From Ignavibacteria bacterium RIFOXYC2_FULL_35_21 (GTDB lineage Bacteria; Bacteroidota; Ignavibacteria; Kapaibacteriales; UBA2268), in assembly GCA_001804705.1 (NCBI GenBank), contig MHAY01000079.1:1-42171 (forward strand): a stretch of DNA of 42,171 nt, read 5' to 3'. The position numbers were made by a program, and so were the translations under genes. Positions 17,550 to 25,642 of this stretch are shown one piece after another (position 1 is the first letter of the stretch; each line of letters begins with the position of its first letter). The notes under the pieces were generated by a model. It was not told the DNA's origin. It saw only the letters and a program-made list of their open reading frames with translations, and did no database searches.

Positions 17550-18320
17550 ATGAATCTAAAAGGGAAAATTGCGTTAATCACCGGTGCTTCTGCCGGAATT
17601 GGCGAAGCATGTGCGGAAGTATTGGCAGAGGCAGGAGCAAATCTCATTCTTCTTGCCAGAAGAAAAGATAAGTTGGATGAAATATCGAAAAGAATTAAAG
17701 AAAAGAACGATGTTGATATTTTCAATATTGAATGTGATGTAAGAAATCGAAATGAGGTTGAGAAGAGCATTAAAAATTTACCTGAAAAATTTCGGAATAT
17801 AGATATTCTTATAAATAATGCCGGATTGGCAAGAGGGATGAATAAAATTCATGAGGGAAGCTTTGAAGATTGGGATGAGATGCTCGATACAAACATTAAA
17901 GGATTACTAAACGTTTCAAGATTTATCCTTCCCGGAATGGTCGAGAGAAAATCAGGGCATGTGGTTAATATAGGTTCTCTGGCAGGACGTGAAGTTTATC
18001 CAAACGGGAATATATATTGCAGTACTAAACAAGCAGTCAAAGCAATTTCCAGGGGAATGCTCGTTGACCTTAACGGGACTGGAGTAAGAGTTACAAATGT
18101 TGACCCGGGGCTTGTCGAAACCGAATTTTCAGAAGTGAGATTCCGTGGCGATACCGAAAGAGCAAAAAAGATTTATCAGGGTTATACACCGCTTACATCG
18201 AGGAATGTGGCCGATGTTGTATTGTTCTGTGTAACTCGCCCACAGCATGTATCAATTCAGGATATACTTATAACACCGACCGACCAGGCAACAACGATGA
18301 TATTGAATAAGAAGATGTAA
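17550..18320 (+). CDS. Short-chain dehydrogenase/reductase, YdfG-like
   Basis: A 256-residue classical SDR oxidoreductase. The cofactor loop TGASAGIG is at 11-18, the NNAG motif at 89-92, catalytic Ser143 in NIGSLAGREVYPNGN, and Tyr156/Lys160 in YCSTK. The basic residues after strand 2 (LARRKDKL) favour NADP(H). The text GREVYPNGNIYCSTKQAVKAIS and VDPGLVETEFSEVRFRGD closely follow the YdfG/serine 3-dehydrogenase subfamily, which reduces malonic semialdehyde and related 3-hydroxy acids. The link to murI is by transcription only; no shared pathway is evident. Confidence 0.92.
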   Translation: MNLKGKIALITGASAGIGEACAEVLAEAGANLILLARRKDKLDEISKRIKEKNDVDIFNIECDVRNRNEVEKSIKNLPEKFRNIDILINNAGLARGMNKIHEGSFEDWDEMLDTNIKGLLNVSRFILPGMVERKSGHVVNIGSLAGREVYPNGNIYCSTKQAVKAISRGMLVDLNGTGVRVTNVDPGLVETEFSEVRFRGDTERAKKIYQGYTPLTSRNVADVVLFCVTRPQHVSIQDILITPTDQATTMILNKKM

Positions 18321-18368
18321 AGGGTATATTAAATTTTTAAATTAGTACAATTTATCGTATTTTTGAAT

Positions 18369-18388
18369 CCCACAATTGTGGGTTTTTT
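18369..18388 (+). terminator. Intrinsic terminator of the murI-SDR operon
   Basis: A perfect 14-bp palindrome CCCACAATTGTGGG is followed directly by six T residues. It lies 49 bp after the SDR stop and before the tRNA gene. Confidence 0.88.
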
Positions 18389-18461
18389 ATATCCGGAACA
18401 TGCTAATATAAAAAAGGAATTAACCAAATGCATGGGATGGGAAAGGAAAAATTTGCCAAAC

Positions 18462-18550
18462 GGAGAGGTGGCCGAGTGGCTGAAGGCAACGGTTTGCTAA
18501 ACCGTCATAGTGGTAAAACGCTATCGCGAGTTCGAATCTCGCCCTCTCCG
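18462..18550 (+). tRNA. tRNA-Ser (anticodon GCT)
   Basis: An 89-nt class II tRNA. The acceptor stem GGAGAGG pairs with CCTCTCC and the discriminator base is G. The anticodon loop reads TTTGCTAAA, giving GCT for AGC/AGT serine codons. A long variable arm (around ATAGTGG...CGCTAT) and GTTCGAATC in the T arm are as expected for tRNA-Ser. The 3' CCA is not encoded. Confidence 0.96.
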
Positions 18551-18597
18551 CATCCTAATTAGATTAAATCTTATTGTATTACAACCAAAGGTTTCAA

Positions 18598-20901
18598 CTA
18601 TCTGCAAAACTTATTTATATACTCCTGTGCTTCCTTATAACCGAGCCTGAGTGATTCCTTAAAATCCAAACATCCTGATTCTACTAATCCGAGCTGCATC
18701 TTCGATAAACCTCTCTTAAGTAATGCAACTGAATCTCTCGGATTAATCTCTAATGTTTTATCGTAATCTTTTATGGCTCCTTTATAATCACCAACATTAT
18801 ATTTCGAAGTACCCCTTGTAACCAATGCCTGCTCATTTTTCGGGTTAAGTTGTAAAGATACAGTAAAATCTTTTATAGCACCGTTGTAATCGCCTATCTC
18901 AAATCTTGCTTCACCTCTTCTATGATATTCAATTGAACTTTGTGGATTCAATTTAATTGCCATATCGAAATCGGCAATCGCACCTTCATAGTCTTTCAAA
19001 AGTATCTTGGCGTTTGCTCTATTATGATATGCAGAAAAAGAGGTTGGATCTATCGCTACAACTTTATTGAAATCTTCCAAAGCATCCTGATGCTTGCCAA
19101 GTTCAAATTTAACAAGGCCCCTCATGTTAATTGAGGATATATCTTTTGAATTCAATTCAATTGCTTTGTCGAGTTCTTTCAAAGCCCCGGGAAAGTCTTT
19201 AATCCTTAGTTTTTCTTTACTTCTTTCTAACGTATAAGCGTCATTATCATAGAATTTTTCATTAAGTTTTTCCAGGTTCTCGAATTTGGTGTTGACAAAC
19301 TCAGGAATATTAGCAGCCCTGCTTCGAATTATCATATTTTCCAGTAAAATCGGAGGAGAATCATTCCCGTTTTCGTCAATATGTGTCAGATATAGTTGTG
19401 TATAGAATCCCCTGGCTTTGGAACTGAAAACGAGCCATTTACCGTTGGGTGACCACGAATGCCATGAATTCATAGTACCCGGATTATTGCAGTTCATCAG
19501 CCTCGGTGTCCCACCGCTTGCCGGAATAATATAAAGTTTGGCATCGGGCTGTAAAAGCATAAAGTTATTCGCCTGAGTAAATACAATCCATTTTCCGTTG
19601 GGAGAGTATTTGGGAAAAAAATTACTCATGCCGTTTTGTGAAGCTCCCTGTAGAGGTAATGCTACACCGCCTTTACCATCGTTGAAGGGGATTTGGTATA
19701 TGTCATATTTAAAACCGCGCTTCCCTTCGATAAACTCGTTTGCATATTCTGTAGGTAAAATAACGTCACTTGACTTTTCAGCTAATCGGTGATGATACAC
19801 AGGAGCTTTTGCGAAAAGAACGGTTTTCCCGTCGGGGCTCCACATAGCATTGCTCTGGCAATAATTCCTGTCATCGGCGCCCGGCAAAGCTGAAAATGCC
19901 TTGTTTTTTACATCATAAACACCTATGATTCCTTTTATCGGGAAAAATAATTGTGAATAATCCATATTGTCAATTCTGACAAAAATTGAACGGTCTTTTA
20001 CTGTGCTTAGAACATATTTCCCGTCAGGTGAAATCTGAGAAAGCAAGCCGTAAGTAAATTCATTATCCTCACGATTATAATCATTCCATGTTATTATATT
20101 ATCGAACCTAATATCAATGTGTTTTGAGACCGGTGATATAAAATATGAACCTTTGTCATTAGCATAATCAACATCCATTCCCATAATCTTCGCATCTTTT
20201 GAAAACGAATGGCAATTACCGCAAACATGAAGATTCGTCATTAATATTCTCGGTTGTGAGTAATAAGCAATATTTCCCAATCTCCAGCTTATTGTCTGAA
20301 GATTATCGGCTGCAAAACCGAAAGGCAGAGTGACTGCACGAAAGAAAATAGGTGCTCCTACAGAGTCCATCGAAATCCTTATTTTCACTTTCCCGCCATT
20401 ATAAATCCTGCCCGGCTCTTCTTTGGCAATTCCGATAATATTCACTGTTATATCTTTACCCGTTGAAAGACTTTTAATTTTTTCCCAATCAGAAGAATCG
20501 GGTTTCCATTTTTTTTCATCGAGATAATCGGAAGTAAATCGAATTTTACCTTCTGATTCTATCATAGCAAGCCACTGGTAAGTATAATTATCAGGGTCTT
20601 CCCAAATGAATGTTGGCGACGCTATTTCAGGTGGAAAGATTGAATTGTTGAGAGGGTAAGTTATGGCTAAACTTCCGTTTAGTCCTGATTTCAGTATATG
20701 TTCGGCGTATAAGTCTCTTTCATCGGTATTGAAGAAAATATACCATGCTCCGAATCCGAGTATAATGATTACCAAAACCGAAAGTAAGTATGTTAACAGG
20801 TTTTTCTTCTTTTTTTTCGGTTTAACGGGCGTTGTTTGTTCAATTTTTTTTGATTGCTTTTTTATTTGATTGCCGGGCAAAGATTTTTTTGATGCTTTCA
20901 T
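18598..20901 (-). CDS. Membrane-anchored beta-propeller/TPR protein with a CxxCH motif
   Basis: A 767-residue envelope protein. A basic N-terminus is followed by one membrane helix (about 34-57). A large periplasmic part has TolB/WD40-like beta-propeller blades (repeated PDGK/SPNGKW motifs such as WSPDGKTVLFAK, YSPNGKWIVFTQ and WSPNGKWLVFSS), then about six TPR units from residue 555 to the end (NMRGLVKFELGKHQDALEDF and relatives). Within the propeller lies VCGNCHSFSKDAKIMGMD, with Cys227, Cys230 and His231 forming a c-type heme-like motif. This family is often annotated only as TPR/TolB-like. Whether heme is attached is unknown: a single CxxCH with no visible distal Met site could instead bind a metal. 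Neighbours on the same strand are other secreted proteins. Confidence 0.85.
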   Translation of the reverse strand: MKASKKSLPGNQIKKQSKKIEQTTPVKPKKKKKNLLTYLLSVLVIIILGFGAWYIFFNTDERDLYAEHILKSGLNGSLAITYPLNNSIFPPEIASPTFIWEDPDNYTYQWLAMIESEGKIRFTSDYLDEKKWKPDSSDWEKIKSLSTGKDITVNIIGIAKEEPGRIYNGGKVKIRISMDSVGAPIFFRAVTLPFGFAADNLQTISWRLGNIAYYSQPRILMTNLHVCGNCHSFSKDAKIMGMDVDYANDKGSYFISPVSKHIDIRFDNIITWNDYNREDNEFTYGLLSQISPDGKYVLSTVKDRSIFVRIDNMDYSQLFFPIKGIIGVYDVKNKAFSALPGADDRNYCQSNAMWSPDGKTVLFAKAPVYHHRLAEKSSDVILPTEYANEFIEGKRGFKYDIYQIPFNDGKGGVALPLQGASQNGMSNFFPKYSPNGKWIVFTQANNFMLLQPDAKLYIIPASGGTPRLMNCNNPGTMNSWHSWSPNGKWLVFSSKARGFYTQLYLTHIDENGNDSPPILLENMIIRSRAANIPEFVNTKFENLEKLNEKFYDNDAYTLERSKEKLRIKDFPGALKELDKAIELNSKDISSINMRGLVKFELGKHQDALEDFNKVVAIDPTSFSAYHNRANAKILLKDYEGAIADFDMAIKLNPQSSIEYHRRGEARFEIGDYNGAIKDFTVSLQLNPKNEQALVTRGTSKYNVGDYKGAIKDYDKTLEINPRDSVALLKRGLSKMQLGLVESGCLDFKESLRLGYKEAQEYINKFCR

Positions 20902-20929
20902 TTTATAACCTCATTAAGTAATTTATGAT

Positions 20930-21580
20930 TTAATGCATTATTATTATTCCTATTGTTTTATATTCATTTTCTGCCCATAAAACTGCATAATATAATCCTT
21001 CTTTCAGTTCATAGGTATAATATTCACGCTTATAAAATCCTTTTTCCTTTTTTTCATTGAATATCTTGTCAACGATATTTCTAATCCCTGAATTGAGTGT
21101 TACTCTATTTGATATAACAACCGATTCAAAGGTTAGAAAATTGTAATACCTGAATCCAAACACAGGATTTGTCGAATCATTCAAATTTGTCCTGAACTCC
21201 CAGGGCATGGTATCATTTAATTTTAATGTAGGCTCGTATTGTATTGCAGAAGACTGCATAACAGTTACACTTTGAGCATTGCTCCAAACCGGGTCAGGCA
21301 TAATAATACATTTTACATTGCTATCTATTGCACTTGGGATTTCAATATCATCAGTATGTCCGGAATTCATTCTCAGTGCTCTTGTCATTTTCCATCCACA
21401 AGTCCATGTCCACCCTAATAAAGGATTTTGTTGAAAATACGGTAAGTCAGCAGAAATATACATAATCTGAGCACCGTTTCCTGTATCAATGCTGAATGTC
21501 TGCTGTAAAGGCTCATAAGTTTGAGAATAAGCAATTAAAGGTAGCAATTCGACAACTAAAAATAATAATAATTTTTTCAT
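20930..21580 (-). CDS. Secreted hypothetical protein
   Basis: Not recognised. From the chosen ATG (21578-21580) it has 216 residues starting MKKLLLFLVVELLPLIAYSQ, a clear signal peptide cleaved near residue 20. An upstream Met would overlap the WD40 gene. A GGGGG stretch just before this ATG fits a ribosome-binding site. The mature part is beta-rich with Trp and Tyr clusters (LLGWTWTCGWKMTRAL) and has no sorting domain at its end. It follows the WD40 T9SS gene by 10 bp, so both may share a transcript. Confidence 0.75.
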   Translation of the reverse strand: MKKLLLFLVVELLPLIAYSQTYEPLQQTFSIDTGNGAQIMYISADLPYFQQNPLLGWTWTCGWKMTRALRMNSGHTDDIEIPSAIDSNVKCIIMPDPVWSNAQSVTVMQSSAIQYEPTLKLNDTMPWEFRTNLNDSTNPVFGFRYYNFLTFESVVISNRVTLNSGIRNIVDKIFNEKKEKGFYKREYYTYELKEGLYYAVLWAENEYKTIGIIIMH

Positions 21581-21590
21581 TTGAGCCCCC

Positions 21591-22854
21591 TTACTTTGCA
21601 ATAATTATTTTGTAAGTAAGATTAGACCTGTTACCTGTTATTTTGCAAAAGTAAGTTCCTGAGGGCTGTCCCGTGGTGTTCCATTTAAATAAATGTTTAC
21701 CGGGTTGTACTACTCCATCGTGTACTATTGAGAGATTCTGTCCACTTGTATTGAATATTTTTACTGTAATAATATCCGGGTTTGAATTTTCATAGGAGAT
21801 ATTTACAACATTATCTGATGGATTGGGATATAATATAACTGTGTCTTTCGGAGATTCTTCTATTACATCATTTGGTTCCCATTTAGCATTTAGTATAAAT
21901 AGAAGACCTCCTGCAGTAGCAATAATATATTTAGCATTAATATCAACATCAAGATAATCAATTGCTCCATAATTATATATTTTTATTAAATTTCCAGTTT
22001 CTAAATTCCATATTTTTGTATAAAGATTACCAGATCTATTTCCTGAAACAAAATATTTTGAATCCGGTGAAAATTTCACTGTTTCGACATCCAGATGTCC
22101 AGTATCATGAATAAAAGATTTATATAAATTTCTATTCTCTATATCCCAAATCTTGATATATCCGTCATTCCCTGCCGATGCTATGTATTTACCATCGGGT
22201 GAAAAATCAACATCTGTTGCGAATTCATCATGATAACCTAAAATGGTATCAATAATCATTGTTTCATAGTTCCAAAGAATTATCCATCCATAGACAACAC
22301 TCTTAGTGCCTGTAACAAAATATCTGCTGTCATCAGATATATCAAATTGAGTGCAGGTAAAATTCACTTTCAGCATGGTTAGTATCACCCGTTAATATAT
22401 TCCATTTGATTATTCTTTCATTTGAAGAACTAAACTGGGTTAATAATATTTCAGTTCCGATTTTATTATATTTAATACTTGCAACTGCACCATCAATAAC
22501 TAGTTTTTTTACAGTATCTCCGGTCTTGATATTCCATATTATGACTTGAGTACTATTATCACCTGTTACTATATTCAAATTATTAACAGATATATCCATA
22601 CAGGATATTGAATTAGTGATATTACTTACATCAAAATATTTTTCTACCTCTCCTGTTTCCGTGTCATAAACACGGATTTTTTCCATGGTTGTAACAACAA
22701 TTTTACTGCCGTCAGGTGTGAACTTTGCACCTGTTATTGTTTCGGGTGAAAGGTCTTTTGTCCAGGCAGTGTCTTTGTCAGGCACGGGCTGTGCCTGTGC
22801 GAATTGCAAAAAAGTAAAAAATAAAACGAGCGATAAGAAAGTTAGATTTTTCAT
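21591..22854 (-). pseudogene. Secreted WD40-repeat protein with T9SS C-terminal domain, split by a frameshift
   Basis: Two overlapping ORFs make one protein of about 420 residues. The upstream one (22854 to 22342) has a signal peptide, MKNLTFLSLVLFFTFLQFAQAQ, and WD40-type blades, and ends ...WNILTGDTNHAESEFYLHSI. The downstream one (from about 22388 to 21591) continues in another frame with CTQFDISDDSRYFVTG and further blades (PDGKYIASAGNDGYIKIWD). It closes with a Por secretion tail: PNPSDNVVNISYEN, then VKIFNTSGQ and GTYFCKITG...KIIIAK. One inserted or lost base between 22342 and 22388 explains the split. The N-terminal Met at 22893 would lengthen the leader, but the ATG at 22854 gives a normal signal peptide. 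A sequencing error cannot be excluded. Confidence 0.85.
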
Positions 22855-22927
22855 TTTATTTATCCTTAAAAAAGTTAAATATTGTATTAACAATTATTTC
22901 ACCTTCAAAAATAAGTAAATTTATACT

Positions 22928-24172
22928 TTACATATCTTTCGCATTTCTCCACCACTCGTACAGTGCTTTCCCGATTAGTGCATAGCCTTTTGGACGCATA
23001 TGCTCGTCATAATTCCAATACAGATGATTTCCCGAGTTTTCTGCTTTACTGATAATTTCGGTGCAGTCATAAAAAGGTATTCCCAGGGAATTACAGCTTG
23101 ATTCCAAAATTTTTGCATGTATGTTGTAAACAGAATCAGTCAGCGGAACTAAAGAAGTATCAGAGGAAAATTCTTTAATATACTTTAAATAATACGAACT
23201 GGCCTGATTTCTTGATGGTATATAAGCTATATATATTTTTTTTCCATAGAAAGCCATAAAATTTTGGATGCCGTTAAGGTAATCTGTTATTTTGAATTTT
23301 TCCTGCAGATGTTCTTTGAATTGTGCATATTCATCAACAGAAAATGGATTGAACCTGCCTTTCTTCATAGCATCGGCAACTTTTGCTGAAACAAAAGTTT
23401 CATACCGTTTGGCTTTTTCCGTATTCGACCAGGGATTGCTTGGTGCAGGAACCGAACCAAAAAATGTAAAAGGCTTGCTAATCCACATATGAGGAACGGT
23501 TTTCCCTTGTATTACATTTTTCAAAACATAATAAATCCTCGGCATCCACCAATTCGAATATTCCGGAACGAGAGGTTTTTCTAACCATTCCGGATTGTAT
23601 GGTTGTGGCGGCAAATCATTAGCATGAAGGATAAGAATAACATGGCCAGGTTTTAAAGCCGGCATCATATCGCAAAGCAATCTGCAATAGGTTGAAAAAT
23701 CCGAACCACCGATTCCAAAATTCAATAATTCAAAATTTTTTCTGTGCCGTTGCGCTTCCTTTTTGAAATTCGATATTATCGTTTCATCTTCCTTTGCCAA
23801 ATAACCTTCCACAAAACTGTCGCCCATAAAGGCAATTCTTGGTTGTTCAGGGTCAGGTTTTGTGCAGAAATCTTTTCCCCTGAATCCATACAAGTTGAGA
23901 TTAATTACAGATTCAACTCCGTCAGGGTCAGAAGCCCAAATGAAAGAAGAATTGGAGAGATACTTCAGTTCTGAGGGATTCGTTCCAAAGAAAACAGGAG
24001 AATAATTGATTCTGTTGAAATTTGTAACTTCAGGAATTGGGAAAATCACCCTGAAAAGGATTTCCTGGAAAATAAAAAGGATTAAAATGATGATTAAAAT
24101 AAGTATGGACTTTGGTGTTTTGTCTTTTTTAGAAACAATTTCCTTCTTTTTAGTATTTATTGATGTTGCCAT
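22928..24172 (-). CDS. Membrane-anchored SGNH/GDSL-type hydrolase
   Basis: A 414-residue protein with a Lys-rich N-terminus, one membrane helix (about 21-45) and a periplasmic SGNH domain. Block I is IAFMGDSFVEGY, with nucleophile Ser119; GIGGSDFSTY and HANDLPPQPYN match the oxyanion-hole Gly and Asn blocks; and NYDEHMRPKGYALIGKALYEWW near the end supplies the Asp389-x-His391 pair. Members of this fold remove or transfer acyl groups on polysaccharides (compare AlgX and related proteins). The substrate is unknown. It is followed by the WD40 protein after 34 bp. Confidence 0.88.
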   Translation of the reverse strand: MATSINTKKKEIVSKKDKTPKSILILIIILILFIFQEILFRVIFPIPEVTNFNRINYSPVFFGTNPSELKYLSNSSFIWASDPDGVESVINLNLYGFRGKDFCTKPDPEQPRIAFMGDSFVEGYLAKEDETIISNFKKEAQRHRKNFELLNFGIGGSDFSTYCRLLCDMMPALKPGHVILILHANDLPPQPYNPEWLEKPLVPEYSNWWMPRIYYVLKNVIQGKTVPHMWISKPFTFFGSVPAPSNPWSNTEKAKRYETFVSAKVADAMKKGRFNPFSVDEYAQFKEHLQEKFKITDYLNGIQNFMAFYGKKIYIAYIPSRNQASSYYLKYIKEFSSDTSLVPLTDSVYNIHAKILESSCNSLGIPFYDCTEIISKAENSGNHLYWNYDEHMRPKGYALIGKALYEWWRNAKDM

Positions 24173-24306
24173 AATAATCTATATTATAATTTTAGTTAAT
24201 ACAAATATTGATTTTTCAAAACCTAAATTTAATAATCTTTGATTGAAAATCTTAATACTTTTTATAAAGTATTTTTTATTTTTGAGAAAATTGTATAACA
24301 TGCGAT

Positions 24307-24732
24307 ATGGAAGCAGGTAAAAACAAATCTATTATAGTAACGAAGCCAAGCCTAAGCCAGATGAAAGATACCGGCATGGCTTTCACTCTGATTTGCCTGC
24401 TCATCGGTTTATTTACAGGTTCGAAAGTATGGCAGATTGCAGGAATTTCTTTATTATTTCTCGATATGCTCAATTCGCGTTTGTTTTATATTCCTGCGAT
24501 ATTATGGTTCTCTCTTTCTAATATTCTTGGTTATGTATCCTCAAAAATTTTACTGACCCTGATATTTTTTCTTATTATCACTCCAATAGGTTTGATAAGA
24601 AGGCTATTGAGAAGCATTAAGGGTAACAGTTTTGATTCTCTGAAATTGAAACAATGGAAAAAGTCTAAGGAAAGCGTTTTTAGAATAAGAAATCATAAAT
24701 TCAGTAAAAATGATTTAATTAACCCATATTGA
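24307..24732 (+). CDS. SxtJ-like small membrane protein
   Basis: A 141-residue protein with three or four hydrophobic segments (FTLICLLIGLFTG, IAGISLLFLDML, IPAILWFSLSNIL, LTLIFFLIITPIGLI) and a basic C-terminal tail. Its size and the ending PIGLIRRLLRSIKGNSFD, together with a nearby DUF5989-like gene and carbamoyltransferase, match the SxtJ family usually found with NodU/SxtI-type carbamoyltransferases. The role is not known in detail. Here the group is interrupted by a toxin-antitoxin remnant at 24834-25356. Confidence 0.75.
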   Translation: MEAGKNKSIIVTKPSLSQMKDTGMAFTLICLLIGLFTGSKVWQIAGISLLFLDMLNSRLFYIPAILWFSLSNILGYVSSKILLTLIFFLIITPIGLIRRLLRSIKGNSFDSLKLKQWKKSKESVFRIRNHKFSKNDLINPY

Positions 24733-24833
24733 ATAAAATTGTTGAGTGTTGTAAGGAATAATATTAACAGTAGTTAGTATTACAATAAATTTATTAAAAT
24801 TGTGTTATTGTTTCTAAAAACAAAGAGGTTAAT

Positions 24834-25031
24834 ATGACTACAGTCAAAGCTATCTATGATAAGGGAAAAATAATTTTACTTGAACAACCAAAGGATGTCA
24901 AATACTCCAAGGCTATTGTAACTTTAATTGATGAAGTTAATGATTTTGATGCTTATGAAGCAATGAGGTTGTCAGAAAAATCATTCGACGAGTGGGACAA
25001 TAAGGAAGATGCAATTTATGATACCTTATAA
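24834..25031 (+). CDS. Antitoxin-like protein of a MazF/PemK-type module
   Basis: A 65-residue protein beginning MTTVKAIYDKGKIILLEQ, a short AbrB/DUF2281-like N-terminus, and ending in an acidic tail (SEKSFDEWDNKEDAIYDTL) suited to binding a basic toxin. It overlaps the toxin ORF by 14 bp, as is normal for such pairs. The ORF is intact although its toxin carries a stop codon. Confidence 0.8.
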   Translation: MTTVKAIYDKGKIILLEQPKDVKYSKAIVTLIDEVNDFDAYEAMRLSEKSFDEWDNKEDAIYDTL

Positions 25032-25356
25032 CCAGTGGGACATTGTCCTTGTGCCTTTCCCTTTTACCGATTTATCCACTACAAAAAAGCGCCCTGGTTT
25101 AATCATCTCTCCAACTGAGTATCATTTAAGTAATGATGTAGTGATTGCTTTTATAACGAGTAATGTTCAATCAGAAACAAAATTCGGAGACTATTAAATT
25201 AAAAAATGGGAGGAAGCAAATTTACCTAAACCTTCAATTATCAGAATGAAGTTCGCAACTATTTCAGGGGCACTTATATACAAAAAACTCGGAAGATTGA
25301 TTGAACCTGACCTTACAGATTTTAACAAAGAATTACTCGATTTTTTTAAAAAGTAA
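25018..25356 (+). pseudogene. MazF/PemK-like endoribonuclease toxin, interrupted by a stop codon
   Basis: The frame starting MIPYNQWDIVLVPFPFTD encodes a MazF-type toxin: the DIVLVPFPFTDLSTTKKRPGLIIS block is diagnostic. It is broken by TAA at 25195-25197 after ...KFGDY. The same frame then continues to TAA 25354-25356 with KKWEEANLPKPSIIRMKFATISGALIYKKLGRL, the expected second half. Relatives have Leu at the stop position, so one T-to-A change (TTA to TAA) explains it. The N-terminal half alone lacks the PS-x-x-R-x-K segment and is unlikely to be active. Confidence 0.88.
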
Positions 25357-25422
25357 TATCCATCATTGTTTAGGGACACATATTTTGCATTGATTTGGTA
25401 ATTATTTAAATTGAATTGCAAA

Positions 25423-25450
25423 ATTATCAATTGTCAATTATTAATTAATA
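25423..25450 (+). repeat. Heptamer tract H2, unit ATTNNNA x4
   Basis: Four tandem 7-bp units, ATTATCA, ATTGTCA, ATTATTA and ATTAATA, in the gap before the DUF5989-like gene. Diverged compared with the coding tracts. Confidence 0.6.
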
Positions 25451-25452
25451 CT

Positions 25453-25602
25453 ATGGATTTTTTAAAAGATTTGCTCGGGTTTTTGAAGGAGAGGAAGAAG
25501 TTTTGGCTGATTCCTGCAATTGTTATTCTCCTTTTAATTGGTGTCCTCGTCGTTTTGACAAGCGGCAGTGCAGTAGCTCCTTTTATATACACTTTATTTT
25601 AA
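25453..25602 (+). CDS. DUF5989-like small membrane protein of the carbamoyltransferase cassette
   Basis: A 49-residue protein, MDFLKDLLGFLKERKKFWLI followed by one hydrophobic helix (PAIVILLLIGVLVVLTSG) and SAVAPFIYTLF. The start was placed at ATG 25453; an earlier frame extends into the heptamer repeat. Such tiny proteins typically sit between SxtJ-like proteins and the carbamoyltransferase and may anchor the enzyme. It ends 40 bp before the carbamoyltransferase, with a degenerate family B repeat between. Confidence 0.8.
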   Translation: MDFLKDLLGFLKERKKFWLIPAIVILLLIGVLVVLTSGSAVAPFIYTLF

Positions 25603-25606
25603 TTTA

Positions 25607-25634
25607 TGGATTCTGAAATAAATACAGAATGATA
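25607..25634 (+). repeat. Palindromic repeat family B, copy 2 (degenerate)
   Basis: Matches family B at both ends (TGGATTCTGAA and CAGAATGATA) with a changed centre. It lies directly before the carbamoyltransferase ATG at 25643 and includes its leader. Confidence 0.65.
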
Positions 25635-25642
25635 GGTTAATA

